Positions 1 to 7,477 of a stretch of 8,862 nt of DNA are shown here, in pieces. The stretch's first letter is position 1, and the number at the start of each line of letters is the position of its first letter. The position numbers were made by a program, and so were the translations under genes. Source of the DNA: Streptosporangiaceae bacterium (GTDB lineage: Bacteria; Actinomycetota; Actinomycetes; Streptosporangiales; Streptosporangiaceae); the NCBI GenBank assembly GCA_030038715.1, contig JASHSO010000589.1, forward strand, positions 1 to 8,862. The letters are read 5' to 3'. Below the pieces are notes generated by a model. That model saw only the letters and a list, made by a program, of their open reading frames with translations, had not been told where the DNA came from and did no database searches.

Positions 1-2
1 AC

Positions 3-1238
3 GTCGACCACGCACACCCGGAGTACTCGGCTCCCGAGTGCACAAACCCGCTGGATGCGGTCATCTGGGATAAAGCGGGCGAGCGGGTGATGGCCGAGGC
101 AGCGGCCCGCGCTGCCGCGGTGCCTGGCGGCCCGGGAATACAGCTCTACAAGCACAACACCGACAACAAGGGCGCGTCCTTCGGCTGTCACGAGAACTAC
201 CTGATGAACCGCGCGACGCCATTTGCCGACATCGTCAGGCATCTCACGCCGTTCTTGGTGTCCCGCCAGGTCGTGTGCGGGGCCGGCCGGGTGGGTCGGG
301 GCGCTGACGGGCGCGAAGAGGGCTACCAGATCAGCCAGCGGGCCGACTTCTTTGAGGTCGAGGTCGGACTGGAGACCACTCTGAAGCGGCCGATCATCAA
401 CACCAGGGACGAGCCGCACGCCGATCCCGACAAGTACCGGCGGCTGCACGTGATCATCGGCGACGCCAACATGAGCGAGGTGTCCAGCTACCTCAAGCTC
501 GGCGGCACCGCCCTGGTGCTCGCCATGATCGAGGACCGTTTCCTTGCGGCTGACCTAGCCATCGAGGCGCCGGTGGCCGAGTTGCGGGCGATCTCGCACG
601 ACCCGACGCTGCGGCACCTGGTCACGCTGCGGGACGGCAGGAGGATGACGGCCGTCCAGCTGCAAATGGAGTACCTGGAACTGGCCAGGAAGTATGTCGA
701 GGACCGCTACGGCGCGGGCGTGGACGACGTCACTGCTGACGTACTCGACAGGTGGGACAGCGTGCTCAGCCGCCTGGCTGAGGACCCCATGCTGGCCTCG
801 CACGAGCTGGATTGGGTTGCCAAGCTGGAGATCCTGGAAGGGTACCGGGCCAGGGACGGCCTAGCCTGGGGTCATCCCAGGCTGCAGCTGGTCGACCTGC
901 AGTACTCCGACGTCCGGGCCGACCGCGGCCTGTACAACCGGCTGGCAAGCCGCGGCCGCATGACCAGGCTCACCAACGATCAGCGCGTGCTTGCCGCGAT
1001 GGACGACCCGCCAGAAGACACGAGGGCGTACTTCCGCGGCAGGTGCCTGCGGAAATACCCGGACGCTGTAGCGGCAGCATCCTGGGACTCAGTGATCTTC
1101 GATATACCCGGGCGCGAATCGCTGCAGCGAGTGCCCACTCTGGAGCCGCTGCGCGGGACCAAGGCGCATGTCGGCAAGCTGATCGACAGCTGCGACACGG
1201 CGGCCGAGCTGGTCGCGGCCCTGACCGGCCAGGACTGA
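3..1238 (+). CDS. dop: Pup deamidase/depupylase Dop (5'-truncated by window edge)
   Basis: Dop hydrolyses the C-terminal Gln of Pup to Glu and removes Pup from conjugates; it is a cytosolic carboxylate-amine ligase-fold enzyme that needs ATP as cofactor. The frame is open from base 3 and about 411 residues are visible, so roughly the first 90 residues of a protein of about 500 lie outside. The second visible residue is the Asp of the [13 protein letters not shown] stretch, which corresponds to the conserved catalytic Asp (family knowledge). Further family blocks follow: [45 protein letters not shown] and, near the end, [16 protein letters not shown]. The GTG-ATG pair at base 87 is internal, because clear Dop sequence precedes it. 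It is told from PafA by the DHAHPEY block and the [11 protein letters not shown]-terminus, where PafA has [14 protein letters not shown]. The Dop-specific loop lies upstream and cannot be checked. It ends 229 bp before pup on the same strand. Confidence 0.96.
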   Translation, partial: VDHAHPEYSAPECTNPLDAVIWDKAGERVMAEAAARAAAVPGGPGIQLYKHNTDNKGASFGCHENYLMNRATPFADIVRHLTPFLVSRQVVCGAGRVGRGADGREEGYQISQRADFFEVEVGLETTLKRPIINTRDEPHADPDKYRRLHVIIGDANMSEVSSYLKLGGTALVLAMIEDRFLAADLAIEAPVAELRAISHDPTLRHLVTLRDGRRMTAVQLQMEYLELARKYVEDRYGAGVDDVTADVLDRWDSVLSRLAEDPMLASHELDWVAKLEILEGYRARDGLAWGHPRLQLVDLQYSDVRADRGLYNRLASRGRMTRLTNDQRVLAAMDDPPEDTRAYFRGRCLRKYPDAVAAASWDSVIFDIPGRESLQRVPTLEPLRGTKAHVGKLIDSCDTAAELVAALTGQD

Positions 1239-1292
1239 CGAGTACGTGGCCCGGACGGCGTGCCGGTCCTGCGACGATAGCCGCAGAGGCCG

Positions 1293-1319
1293 GGTAATCA
1301 TCGAGGGCGGTGGATTACC
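1293..1319. promoter_or_regulatory. AT-rich inverted repeat upstream of pup, possible operator
   Basis: GGTAATC at 1293-1299 is followed after 13 nt by its exact reverse complement GATTACC at 1313-1319. The half-sites are 20 bp apart centre to centre, about two helical turns, which suits a dimeric regulator. The arms are AT-rich in a very GC-rich region. It lies 55 nt after the dop stop and about 150 nt before the pup start. A weak terminator hairpin for dop is the alternative, but no T-run follows and the loop is large. Function is inferred from pattern only. Confidence 0.4.
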
Positions 1320-1346
1320 GAAGGCGGTGTGCCCCGGTGCCGTGTC

Positions 1347-1352
1347 TATGCT
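1347..1352 (+). promoter_or_regulatory. candidate -10 element (TATGCT) ahead of pup
   Basis: TATGCT fits the TANNNT form of actinobacterial housekeeping -10 elements and has a TG dinucleotide two bases upstream (1343-1344), close to an extended -10. No convincing TTGAC-like -35 lies 16-19 bp upstream. If used, the transcript would start near 1359, leaving a leader of about 110 nt before pup. It lies about 28 bp downstream of the 1293-1319 dyad, a place from which a bound protein could affect the promoter. Weak evidence. Confidence 0.25.
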
Positions 1353-1467
1353 GGCGACGAGTTGTCTCAGCGTGATACCGATGCTGTGGTCCGGGGTTGG
1401 AACGTACGTCGGCAGGCGAGGATAGCGTTGAGGCGCGGGCTGCACCGCGGAGCACGGAGGTTCAGGG

Positions 1468-1677
1468 ATGGCGACGAAGGACACTGGCGGTCAGCGGCAG
1501 GCTACCCGGCGGGCCGAGGAGGAGCAGGACACCTCGGCGCAGGACACAGACGAAGCACGGGACCGGCAGGACCGGCTGACCGACGATGTGGACGCGATCC
1601 TCGATGAGATCGACGAGGTACTAGAGGAGAACGCCGAGGAGTTCGTCCGGTCGTACGTGCAGAAGGGCGGCCAGTGA
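1468..1677 (+). CDS. pup: Prokaryotic ubiquitin-like protein Pup
   Basis: Pup is the small, largely disordered modifier attached to substrate lysines by PafA to target them to the proteasome. This one has 69 residues, a little above the roughly 64 typical of mycobacteria. The N-terminal half is polar, rich in Gln, Asp, Glu and Arg, as expected of the segment threaded into the ATPase. Residues about 33-64 (DRQDRLTDDVDAILDEIDEV and onward) form the acidic amphipathic stretch that binds the Mpa/ARC coiled coil. The end VQKGGQ is diagnostic: a Gln rather than Glu terminus means Dop must deamidate it before ligation, which matches dop upstream. The ATG has a GGAGG Shine-Dalgarno at 1456-1460, 7 nt away. 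prcB follows after 71 nt. Two overlapping alternative-frame ORFs have no family resemblance. Confidence 0.98.
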   Translation: MATKDTGGQRQATRRAEEEQDTSAQDTDEARDRQDRLTDDVDAILDEIDEVLEENAEEFVRSYVQKGGQ

Positions 1678-1735
1678 GGCAGGGCTGAGAATGGGAGGGA
1701 ACGCGGTCGGCTCCGGCCGGCTGTTACCCACGACC

Positions 1736-1742
1736 GGAAGGA
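1736..1742 (+). promoter_or_regulatory. ribosome binding site fixing the prcB GTG start
   Basis: GGAAGGA lies 6 nt before the GTG at 1749 and supports that codon as the prcB start. A 6-bp inverted repeat, CGGTCG at 1704-1709 with CGACCG at 1731-1736, ends at the first base of this site and encloses the palindrome CCGGCCGG at 1713-1720. A leader hairpin could therefore form next to the site, but short GC inverted repeats are common by chance here. Confidence 0.6.
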
Positions 1743-1748
1743 CTTGCG

Positions 1749-2609
1749 GTGGGCGGCTTTGAACCCCAGGCACGGTGGCAGGCTGCAGCGTTCCTCGCGG
1801 CCGGCTCGCCGTCCTTCACCGACTTCCTCGCCAGCGCGGCGCCCGAACTGCTGCCCAGGCAGGACCTGCCTGGCGGAGGGGCCGGCGCGGCGGGCGACTT
1901 GCCGCATGGCACGACTATCGTGGCCGCGGTATGTGCCGACGGCGTGGTGATGGCAGGTGACCGGCGGGCTACGGCTGGCAGCATGATCGCTCAGCGAGAC
2001 ATCGAGAAGGTGTTCCGCGGCGACGAGTACTCCTGCGTCGGGATCGCCGGGGTTGCCGGAGTCGGGGTTGACCTGGTCCGGCTGTTCCAGGTGGAGCTTG
2101 AGCACTACGAGAAGCTGGAGGGCCGGGCGCTGTCGCTGGAAGGGAAGGCGAACCGGCTGGCGGGCCTGGTGCGCGCGAACTTGGGCGGTGCCATGCAGGG
2201 CCTGGTGGCCGTGCCGCTGTTCGCCGGCTATGACGATGACACAGGGCAGGGCCGCATCTTCAGCTTCGACGTCACCGGCGGCAGGTACGCCGAGCAACGG
2301 TTCGCCACGATCGGCTCGGGCTCGCCCTTCGCCCGCGGGGCGCTGAAGAAGCTCTACCGCGACGATATGACCGTGCAGGAAGCCATCCTCGCCTGCATGC
2401 AGGCGCTCTACGATGCCGCTGACGACGACTCGGCGACCGGCGGTCCTGATCTGTCCCGGCGGATCTACCCAGTCATCGCGACCGTCACCGAAGACGGCTT
2501 CCAGCGGCTGACCGACTCCGAGGCCGGCCGGTATGCCGAGGCGGTGGTGGCCGAGCGCATGCAGCTGCCAGACGGCCCGGCTGCGCCCCTGCGGATCGCG
2601 GCATCCTGA
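1749..2609 (+). CDS. prcB: 20S proteasome beta subunit PrcB
   Basis: PrcB is the catalytic Ntn-hydrolase subunit of the actinobacterial 20S core, made as an inactive precursor that cleaves its own propeptide during assembly. The protein has 286 residues, close to the 291 of M. tuberculosis PrcB. The propeptide, residues 1-54, carries the family segment [17 protein letters not shown] and ends at LPHG. Thr55 of G-TTIVA is the expected N-terminal nucleophile. Counting from it, Asp17 (in AGDRR) and Lys33 (in DIEKVF) fall at the positions of the catalytic residues, so the subunit looks active. [11 protein letters not shown] and [17 protein letters not shown] are further signature blocks; the second carries the conserved Asp/Ser of the active-site region. 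GTG is chosen for its Shine-Dalgarno and the propeptide length. prcA starts 36 nt downstream, so co-translation from one message with prcA is likely. Confidence 0.98.
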   Translation: MGGFEPQARWQAAAFLAAGSPSFTDFLASAAPELLPRQDLPGGGAGAAGDLPHGTTIVAAVCADGVVMAGDRRATAGSMIAQRDIEKVFRGDEYSCVGIAGVAGVGVDLVRLFQVELEHYEKLEGRALSLEGKANRLAGLVRANLGGAMQGLVAVPLFAGYDDDTGQGRIFSFDVTGGRYAEQRFATIGSGSPFARGALKKLYRDDMTVQEAILACMQALYDAADDDSATGGPDLSRRIYPVIATVTEDGFQRLTDSEAGRYAEAVVAERMQLPDGPAAPLRIAAS

Positions 2610-2645
2610 CCTAGCAACCCCCACTCACGTAAGGAAGCATCCGCC

Positions 2646-3488
2646 GTGTCGATGCCGTTTGGTTACGTTTCACCTGAGCAGGTGATGAAGGACAAGGCGG
2701 ACTACGCCCGTCGGCGTATCACCCAGAACAGCCGCAGTGGCGTGGTGCTGAGCTGCGAGGACGGCATTCTGCTCGTGACCCCTAACTCCTCCCGTGCGCT
2801 GCGCAAGTTCAGCGAGATGTACGACCGAATCGCCTTCGCCGCTGTCGGCCGGTACAACGAGTTCGAGGCGCTGCGGAAGGCCGGCGTTCGGTACGCGGAC
2901 ATGACAGGTTTCCAGTACGACCGGCGCGACGTGACAGCACGCGGACTGGCGGACTGGTATGGCCAGCTGCTCGGCTCGCTGTTTACCGATAGCCCGAAAC
3001 CGTACGAGGTTGAGATCGTCGTCGCGCAGGTCGGCAAGACGACGGCGGACGACGAGATCTACCGGATCACCTTCGAGGGGTCAGTTGCCGACGAGCACGA
3101 CTTCGTCGTCGTGGGCGGCCAGGCCGACCGGGTGGCCGCGCTGATCAAGGAGCGTTACTCGGCGTCAATGTCCCTGCCCGATGCGATGCGGCTTGCTGTC
3201 GCCGCGCTCTCGGTGCAGGGCGACGGAGCCCCGGCCGAGCCGCTCAGCGGCACGCAGCTCGAGGTGGCGCTGCTCGAGCGCAGTCGGCCGCTTCGCGCGT
3301 TCCGGCGGCTGTCGGGAGGCAGGCTCGAAGGGCTGCTTGAGCAGGCGAAAGCCGCTCAGGTCGGCCAGGCAGGCCAGGAGGGCGCCCTGCCCGCCGGATC
3401 GCCGGAGAGCGGGACGCTGACCGGCGGGGTAACGGCCGCGGAACCAGACCAAGCCGACGCTGGCCAGTCCGACGACGCGGGCAGCTAG
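2646..3488 (+). CDS. prcA: 20S proteasome alpha subunit PrcA
   Basis: PrcA forms the outer, non-catalytic heptameric rings of the core particle and gates substrate entry; its ring surface receives the C-termini of Mpa/ARC. The protein has 280 residues. The start MSMPFGYVSPEQVMKDKADYA matches the family's gating N-terminus (compare MSFPYFISPEQ in mycobacteria). SSRALRKFSEMYDRIAFAAVGRYNEFEAL and YDRRDVTARGLA are conserved alpha-subunit blocks, and there is no processing Thr. The GTG at 2646 is preferred over the ATG at 2652 because GGAAG (2633-2637) lies 8 nt from it and the N-terminus then fits homologues. The folded core ends near residue 231. Residues about 232-280 are a low-complexity tail of Gly, Ala, Gln, Asp and Ser, longer than in the 248-residue mycobacterial protein and probably disordered. 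It follows prcB closely; a 63-nt gap separates it from the aldehyde dehydrogenase. Confidence 0.98.
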   Translation: MSMPFGYVSPEQVMKDKADYARRRITQNSRSGVVLSCEDGILLVTPNSSRALRKFSEMYDRIAFAAVGRYNEFEALRKAGVRYADMTGFQYDRRDVTARGLADWYGQLLGSLFTDSPKPYEVEIVVAQVGKTTADDEIYRITFEGSVADEHDFVVVGGQADRVAALIKERYSASMSLPDAMRLAVAALSVQGDGAPAEPLSGTQLEVALLERSRPLRAFRRLSGGRLEGLLEQAKAAQVGQAGQEGALPAGSPESGTLTGGVTAAEPDQADAGQSDDAGS

Positions 3489-3489
3489 G

Positions 3490-3495
3490 TAGAGT
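3490..3495 (+). promoter_or_regulatory. candidate -10 element (TAGAGT) in the prcA-gabD gap
   Basis: TAGAGT matches TANNNT and sits just after the prcA stop. A start near 3502 would place the 3503-3540 hairpin at the very 5' end of the message, ahead of the gabD ribosome binding site. No clear -35 is seen upstream within prcA, so read-through from the pup-prcBA transcript remains the simpler view. Confidence 0.2.
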
Positions 3496-3502
3496 CGGGA
3501 GT

Positions 3503-3540
3503 GGCTGGCACGCGCGGTCGCGTGCGCTGCTGACGCAGCC
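3503..3540 (+). other. hairpin between prcA and the aldehyde dehydrogenase gene
   Basis: GCACGCG (3508-3514) and CGCGTGC (3519-3525) form a perfect 7-bp stem with a 4-nt loop. GGCTG (3503-3507) and CAGCC (3536-3540) can close an outer stem, leaving ten unpaired bases on the 3' side. The structure ends directly against the Shine-Dalgarno GGGAGG (3541-3546). It could be a weak terminator or attenuator after prcA, an RNA processing barrier, or a modulator of translation of the next gene. There is no T-run, which is usual for actinobacterial hairpins and does not settle the question. Confidence 0.45.
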
Positions 3541-3551
3541 GGGAGGTTACC

Positions 3552-5012
3552 GTGACATCCGACGTGGCGACGATCGCTGGCATCGACGCGCCTACCGGCC
3601 TGCTGATCGGCGGACAGTGGTCGGAGGGTCGCGCGGGCCGGCTGCCAGTGATCAATCCGGCGACAGAGGACGCGCTCACCGACGTCGCCGATGCCAGCCC
3701 GGAGGACGCCATCGAGGCCGTTGATGCGGCGGCGCGAGCACTGCCGCTGTGGGCGGCTAGGCCGCCACGCGAGCGCGGGGAGTGCCTGCGGCGCGCTTAC
3801 GAACTGACGGTCTCCCGGGCCGAGCAGCTTGCGCGGCTGATGGTACTGGAGAACGGCAAGGCGCTGCGAGACGCGCGCGGCGAGGTGCTGTATGCCGCGG
3901 AGTTCTTCCGGTGGTACGCCGAGGAAGCGGTCAGGATCGACGGCTCCCTCACGGTCGCCCCATCGGGCGCCAACCGGATCATGGCCATCCGCCAGCCCGT
4001 GGGTGTGAGTGTCCTGATCACGCCGTGGAACTTCCCGGCCGCCATGGCAACGCGCAAGATCGGTCCGGCGCTGGCCGCTGGCTGCACGGTCGTGCTCAAG
4101 CCCGCCAAGGAGACACCGCTGACTGCCCTGGCCGTGGCAGCCATCCTGGCCGAGGCTGGCGTGCCGGACGGCGTCGTGAACGTGCTGCCCACCACCAGGC
4201 CCGGGCCGCTTACCGAGGTCATGCTCGGCGATCCCCGGGTGCGCAAACTGTCGTTCACCGGGTCGACCGAGGTGGGCAGGGTGCTGTTGAAACTGGCAGC
4301 CGACACAGTCACGAACTGCTCGATGGAGCTGGGCGGCAATGCGCCGTTCCTGGTGTTCGACGACGCCGACATCGACGCGGCCGTGGACGGCGCGTTCGTG
4401 GCAAAGATGCGCAACGGCGGCGAGGCCTGCACCGCTGCCAACAGGTTCTATGTGCACGAGGCGGTGGCAGCGGAGTTCGCGGGCAAGCTGACCGCGCGGC
4501 TGGCAGCGCTGCGCGTCGGACCGGGCCTAGATGAGGGCGTGGACCTCGGGCCGTTGGTCAACGCCGACACGCGGGCGAAGGTGGCGAGCCTGGTGGACTC
4601 GGCGACCAGGGACGGGGCGGCAGTCCTGACCGGAGGACAGGCACCGAAGCGGGCCGGCTACTTCTACCAGCCGACTGTGCTCGACAGCGTGCCGGCGAGC
4701 TCGGCGATCCTGAGCGAGGAGATATTCGGGCCTGTCGCGCCCATCGTCAGGTTCGCCACCACCGACGAGGCCGTCGCGCTGGCGAACAATACCGAATACG
4801 GCCTCGTTTCCTATCTTTATAGCCGGGACCTGCGCCGCTGCCTGCAGGTTGCGGAAGCGCTTGAGGCGGGCATGATCGGGGTTAACAGGGGAGTCGTGTC
4901 CGACCCGGCGGCGCCGTTCGGCGGTGTCAAGCAGTCGGGGCTTGGCCGGGAGGGTGCTCACGACGGCCTGCTTGAGTTCACCGAGACCAAGTACATCGCT
5001 GTCGACTGGTAG
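3552..5012 (+). CDS. gabD: NAD(P)-dependent succinate-semialdehyde dehydrogenase (ALDH superfamily)
   Basis: The enzyme oxidises an aldehyde, most likely succinate semialdehyde to succinate, the last step of GABA breakdown feeding the TCA cycle in the cytosol. It has 486 residues, the usual ALDH length. Motifs in order: PWNFP with oxyanion Asn160; KPAKET around Lys183; coenzyme loop FTGSTEVG (235-242); general base Glu259 in MELGG; catalytic Cys293 in [22 protein letters not shown] (389-397); and the C-terminal [15 protein letters not shown] typical of GabD-like enzymes. Lys186 sits where NAD-specific ALDHs usually have Glu, which may favour NADP; this is inference. The second Cys of the TCVC redox pair in human and E. 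coli enzymes is absent (CTA). The GTG start has GGGAGG (3541-3546) 5 nt upstream. The stop is 10 nt from the pafA start, so the two are probably co-transcribed. ALDH identity is certain; substrate is inferred from motifs. Confidence 0.87.
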   Translation: MTSDVATIAGIDAPTGLLIGGQWSEGRAGRLPVINPATEDALTDVADASPEDAIEAVDAAARALPLWAARPPRERGECLRRAYELTVSRAEQLARLMVLENGKALRDARGEVLYAAEFFRWYAEEAVRIDGSLTVAPSGANRIMAIRQPVGVSVLITPWNFPAAMATRKIGPALAAGCTVVLKPAKETPLTALAVAAILAEAGVPDGVVNVLPTTRPGPLTEVMLGDPRVRKLSFTGSTEVGRVLLKLAADTVTNCSMELGGNAPFLVFDDADIDAAVDGAFVAKMRNGGEACTAANRFYVHEAVAAEFAGKLTARLAALRVGPGLDEGVDLGPLVNADTRAKVASLVDSATRDGAAVLTGGQAPKRAGYFYQPTVLDSVPASSAILSEEIFGPVAPIVRFATTDEAVALANNTEYGLVSYLYSRDLRRCLQVAEALEAGMIGVNRGVVSDPAAPFGGVKQSGLGREGAHDGLLEFTETKYIAVDW

Positions 5013-5022
5013 CCGGGGACGC

Positions 5023-6381
5023 ATGGACAGGCGAATATTCGGGCTGGAGAACGAGTACGGGGTCACCTGTACGTTTCGCGGCCAGCGCCGGTTGTCGCCT
5101 GACGAGGTAGCCAGGTACCTGTTCCGGCGGGTGGTCTCCTGGGGGCGCAGCAGCAATGTGTTCCTGCGTAACGGCGCCCGGCTGTACCTGGACGTCGGGA
5201 GCCACCCCGAGTACGCGACGCCAGAGTGCGACAGCCTGATCGATCTTGTCACGCACGACAAGGCCGGCGAGCGCATCCTGGAGGGCCTGCTGGTCGATGC
5301 CGACACCCGGCTGCGGGAAGAAGGCATCGCGGGCGACATCTACCTGTTCAAGAACAACACTGACTCGGCGGGCAACTCTTACGGGTGCCATGAGAACTAC
5401 CTGGTAGGCAGGCACGGCGAGTTCGGCAGGCTGGCGGACGTGCTGATCCCGTTCCTCGTGACCAGGCAGCTCATCTGCGGGGCGGGCAAGGTGCTGCAGA
5501 CCCCGCGGGGCGCGGTGTACTGCGTCAGCCAGCGCGCCGAGCACATCTGGGAAGGCGTCTCGTCGGCCACGACCAGGTCTAGGCCGATCATTAACACGCG
5601 GGACGAGCCGCACGCCGATGCCGAGCGGTTCCGGCGGCTGCATGTGATCGTTGGCGACTCGAACATGAGCGAAACCACGATGCTGCTCAAGGTGGGCGCG
5701 ACAGACCTGGTGCTGCGCATGGTGGAGGCCGGGATCGTGATGCGCGATCTGAGCCTGGAGAATCCGATCAGGGCAATCCGCGACGTCAGCCACGACATGA
5801 GCGGGCGCCGTAAGGTCCGGCTGGCGAACGGCCGGGAGGTCAGTGCGCTGGACATCCAGCAGGAGTACCTGGTCAAGGCACAGGACTTTGTCACCCGCAA
5901 GGGCCCTGACCCCGTCGCCCTGCGGGTACTGGACCTGTGGGAGCGCACGCTGCGCGCGATCGAGACCGGGGACATCGGGCTAGTGGCGCGGGAGATCGAC
6001 TGGGTCACCAAGCTGCAGCTCATCGAGCGATACCGGGCCAAGCACGACCTTCCGCTCGACTCGCCCAGGGTCGCCCAGCTCGACCTTGCCTACCATGACG
6101 TGCACCGCAGCCGCGGCCTGTACTACCTGCTGCAAAAGCGTGGCGCTGTCGCGCGCGCATGCCGCGACCTGGACATATTCGCTGCAAAGTCGATACCGCC
6201 CCAGACGACACGGGCTCGGCTGCGGGGCGAGTTCATCCGCCGGGCCCAGGAGCGCCGACGGGACTACACGGTCGACTGGGTACACCTGAAGCTGAATGAC
6301 CAGGCCCAGCGCACGGTGCTGTGCAAGGATCCCTTCCGGTCGGTGGACGAGCGCGTCGAGAAGCTCATCGCCGGCATGTAG
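5023..6381 (+). CDS. pafA: Pup-protein ligase PafA
   Basis: PafA uses ATP to phosphorylate the C-terminal Glu of deamidated Pup and joins it to substrate lysines by an isopeptide bond. The protein is 452 residues from the ATG at 5023, the length of M. tuberculosis PafA as I recall it. It begins [16 protein letters not shown], where Glu9 is the conserved nucleotide/Mg-binding residue. [20 protein letters not shown] and [19 protein letters not shown] follow, with Asp57 as the expected catalytic base. Later blocks are [34 protein letters not shown] and a C-terminus ending [28 protein letters not shown]. The frame stays open upstream into gabD, but family alignment puts the start at 5023. Its Shine-Dalgarno is weak (GGGGA, 5015-5019), 10 nt after the gabD stop, so translation may be coupled. 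It is a paralogue of Dop in the same window. Confidence 0.98.
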   Translation: MDRRIFGLENEYGVTCTFRGQRRLSPDEVARYLFRRVVSWGRSSNVFLRNGARLYLDVGSHPEYATPECDSLIDLVTHDKAGERILEGLLVDADTRLREEGIAGDIYLFKNNTDSAGNSYGCHENYLVGRHGEFGRLADVLIPFLVTRQLICGAGKVLQTPRGAVYCVSQRAEHIWEGVSSATTRSRPIINTRDEPHADAERFRRLHVIVGDSNMSETTMLLKVGATDLVLRMVEAGIVMRDLSLENPIRAIRDVSHDMSGRRKVRLANGREVSALDIQQEYLVKAQDFVTRKGPDPVALRVLDLWERTLRAIETGDIGLVAREIDWVTKLQLIERYRAKHDLPLDSPRVAQLDLAYHDVHRSRGLYYLLQKRGAVARACRDLDIFAAKSIPPQTTRARLRGEFIRRAQERRRDYTVDWVHLKLNDQAQRTVLCKDPFRSVDERVEKLIAGM

Positions 6382-6406
6382 CCGCTCGGCTGACTCCGCT
6401 GCTGCC

Positions 6407-6457
6407 GGCCGCCGGGTTCCACAGTCGGGTCGGGTACCATGCTGACCGCCGGCGGCC
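6407..6457 (+). terminator. possible GC-rich hairpin after pafA
   Basis: GGCCGCCGG at 6407-6415 is the exact reverse complement of CCGGCGGCC at 6449-6457, with a 33-nt spacer, starting 25 nt after the pafA stop. The right arm overlaps the perfect palindrome CCGCCGGCGG (6446-6455), which could compete. It may end pafA transcripts before the FKBP gene. All-GC inverted repeats arise easily in this base composition, and no T-run follows. Confidence 0.3.
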
Positions 6458-6478
6458 CGTGCGCTTGGCTGGCGGGGG

Positions 6479-6484
6479 TAGGCT
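6479..6484 (+). promoter_or_regulatory. candidate -10 element (TAGGCT) for the FKBP lipoprotein gene
   Basis: TAGGCT is a good actinobacterial -10 match. A start near 6491 would give a leader of about 30 nt to the ATG at 6521. No strong -35 is seen at the right spacing. TACCAT at 6435-6440 is a second -10-like hexamer. The 139-bp gap after pafA is wide enough for an independent promoter. Confidence 0.35.
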
Positions 6485-6520
6485 GAGTCGTCCCGAAACC
6501 AAACTTTGAGGAACAATCTC

Positions 6521-7477
6521 ATGCGCCGGATAGCCGCGGCCATTCTCGTCCCGCTGATCGCGTGCGCGGCCCTAGCAGGCTGCGGGTCATCGGGATCGAG
6601 CTCTGCTGCCAATGCGAACGCTGCGGTCAAGGTGACTGGCAGTTTCAACAAGTCGCCGGACGTCTCGATACCGAAGAAGGATCCCAGCTCAAAGCTGTTC
6701 ATCACAACGCCGATCAAGGGCAGCGGCGCCGTGCTGGGCGCGGGCAACGCGGCCCTGGCGAACGTCGACGTCTACAAGTGGAGCGGGACGAAGAGCACCC
6801 TCCTCGACAGCACCTACAGCACCGGCCCGCAGATGCTTCCGGCCCAGATGGGCCTGAGCGGCCTGGATACGGCGCTGAAGGGCGCGAAGATTGGCAGCCG
6901 CATCGTGGCTGTGCTCCCTCCCAAGTACGGCTACGGTAGCAGCGGCAACAGCGAGCTCGGCGTGACCGGAACCGACACCATGGTCTGGGTCATCGACCTG
7001 CTCCAGCAGTTCTCGCCGACCGCGTCGGCGTCCGGGAAGCAAGTCTCGGCCGGCGGCGGCAGTTTGCCGTCGGTGACGGCGAAGACCGGGCAGGCACCGG
7101 TGATCACCGTGCCAAAGAACTCACCGCCGAAGAAGCTCTCGGTGACCACCCTGATCCAGGGAACCGGGCCGAAACTGGTCAGCGGCGACACCGTTGTGGC
7201 GCAGTACGTGGGGGTCATCTGGCGCACCGGCAAGGTCTTCACCAGCTCCTGGCCGTCGACGTCGCAGAGCGGCTTTCCGCAGAGCTTCCAGCTGGGTGGC
7301 CAGCTCATCCAGGGATGGAACGATTCGCTGCCCGGAGTACGCGTCGGCTCTAGGGTGATGGTCGTGATCCCGCCATCACTCGGCTACGGCAAGAGTGGCA
7401 ACTCCAGCGCCGGCATCAAGGGGACAGACAGCCTCGTCTTCGTCATCGACGTGGTCGGGCTGCAGCCGCCGAGCTGA
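6521..7477 (+). CDS. lipoprotein with tandem FKBP-type peptidyl-prolyl isomerase domains
   Basis: This is a predicted membrane-anchored, extracytoplasmic prolyl isomerase or folding factor. The ATG at 6521 has GAGGAA (6508-6513) 7 nt upstream, better than the TTG at 6506, and gives 318 residues. Residues 1-20 form a lipoprotein signal: Arg2-Arg3, a hydrophobic stretch, then the lipobox LAGC with Cys21 as the acylation site. A Ser/Gly/Ala-rich linker follows. Domain 1 (about 58-164) and domain 2 (about 205-313) both show the FKBP pattern: KGSGA/QGTGP near the start, GSR before the IPP/LPP strand, YGYGSSGN/LGYGKSGN, and GTD before the last strand. Domain 2 keeps most pocket aromatics (Tyr229, Phe240, Trp266, Tyr289, Phe307). 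Domain 1 has Leu115 where Trp is expected and lacks the Val-Ile pair, so it may be non-catalytic. Which proteins it folds is unknown. Confidence 0.93.
   Translation: MRRIAAAILVPLIACAALAGCGSSGSSSAANANAAVKVTGSFNKSPDVSIPKKDPSSKLFITTPIKGSGAVLGAGNAALANVDVYKWSGTKSTLLDSTYSTGPQMLPAQMGLSGLDTALKGAKIGSRIVAVLPPKYGYGSSGNSELGVTGTDTMVWVIDLLQQFSPTASASGKQVSAGGGSLPSVTAKTGQAPVITVPKNSPPKKLSVTTLIQGTGPKLVSGDTVVAQYVGVIWRTGKVFTSSWPSTSQSGFPQSFQLGGQLIQGWNDSLPGVRVGSRVMVVIPPSLGYGKSGNSSAGIKGTDSLVFVIDVVGLQPPS

Noticed and set aside
1399..1429. GGAAC followed by GTT, resembling an ECF-sigma promoter upstream of pup
   Set aside because: The spacing from GGAAC to GTT is 23 nt, too long for the SigR- or SigE-type consensus.
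1329..1607. 92-codon plus-strand frame overlapping the start of pup
   Set aside because: The overlapping pup frame is certain, and this frame is Arg/Gly-rich without a ribosome site or family resemblance.
1691..1762. 23-codon ATG frame in the pup-prcB gap overlapping the prcB start, containing a TTA codon
   Set aside because: No convincing Shine-Dalgarno and no family pattern; too short to support as a leader peptide from sequence alone.
1491..2624. 377-codon minus-strand open frame opposite pup and prcB
   Set aside because: It lies fully antisense to two unmistakable genes, its composition is Arg/Gly/Pro/Ser-rich with no family pattern, and such frames are expected opposite GC-rich coding sequence.
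3165..4457. 430-codon minus-strand open frame opposite prcA and gabD
   Set aside because: It is antisense to two well-supported genes and has no recognisable motif; a by-product of GC-rich third positions.
4924..5022. In-frame upstream extension of pafA into gabD
   Set aside because: The extension is the shadow of the gabD coding sequence; [13 protein letters not shown] at 5023 is the family N-terminus and gives the expected 452 residues.
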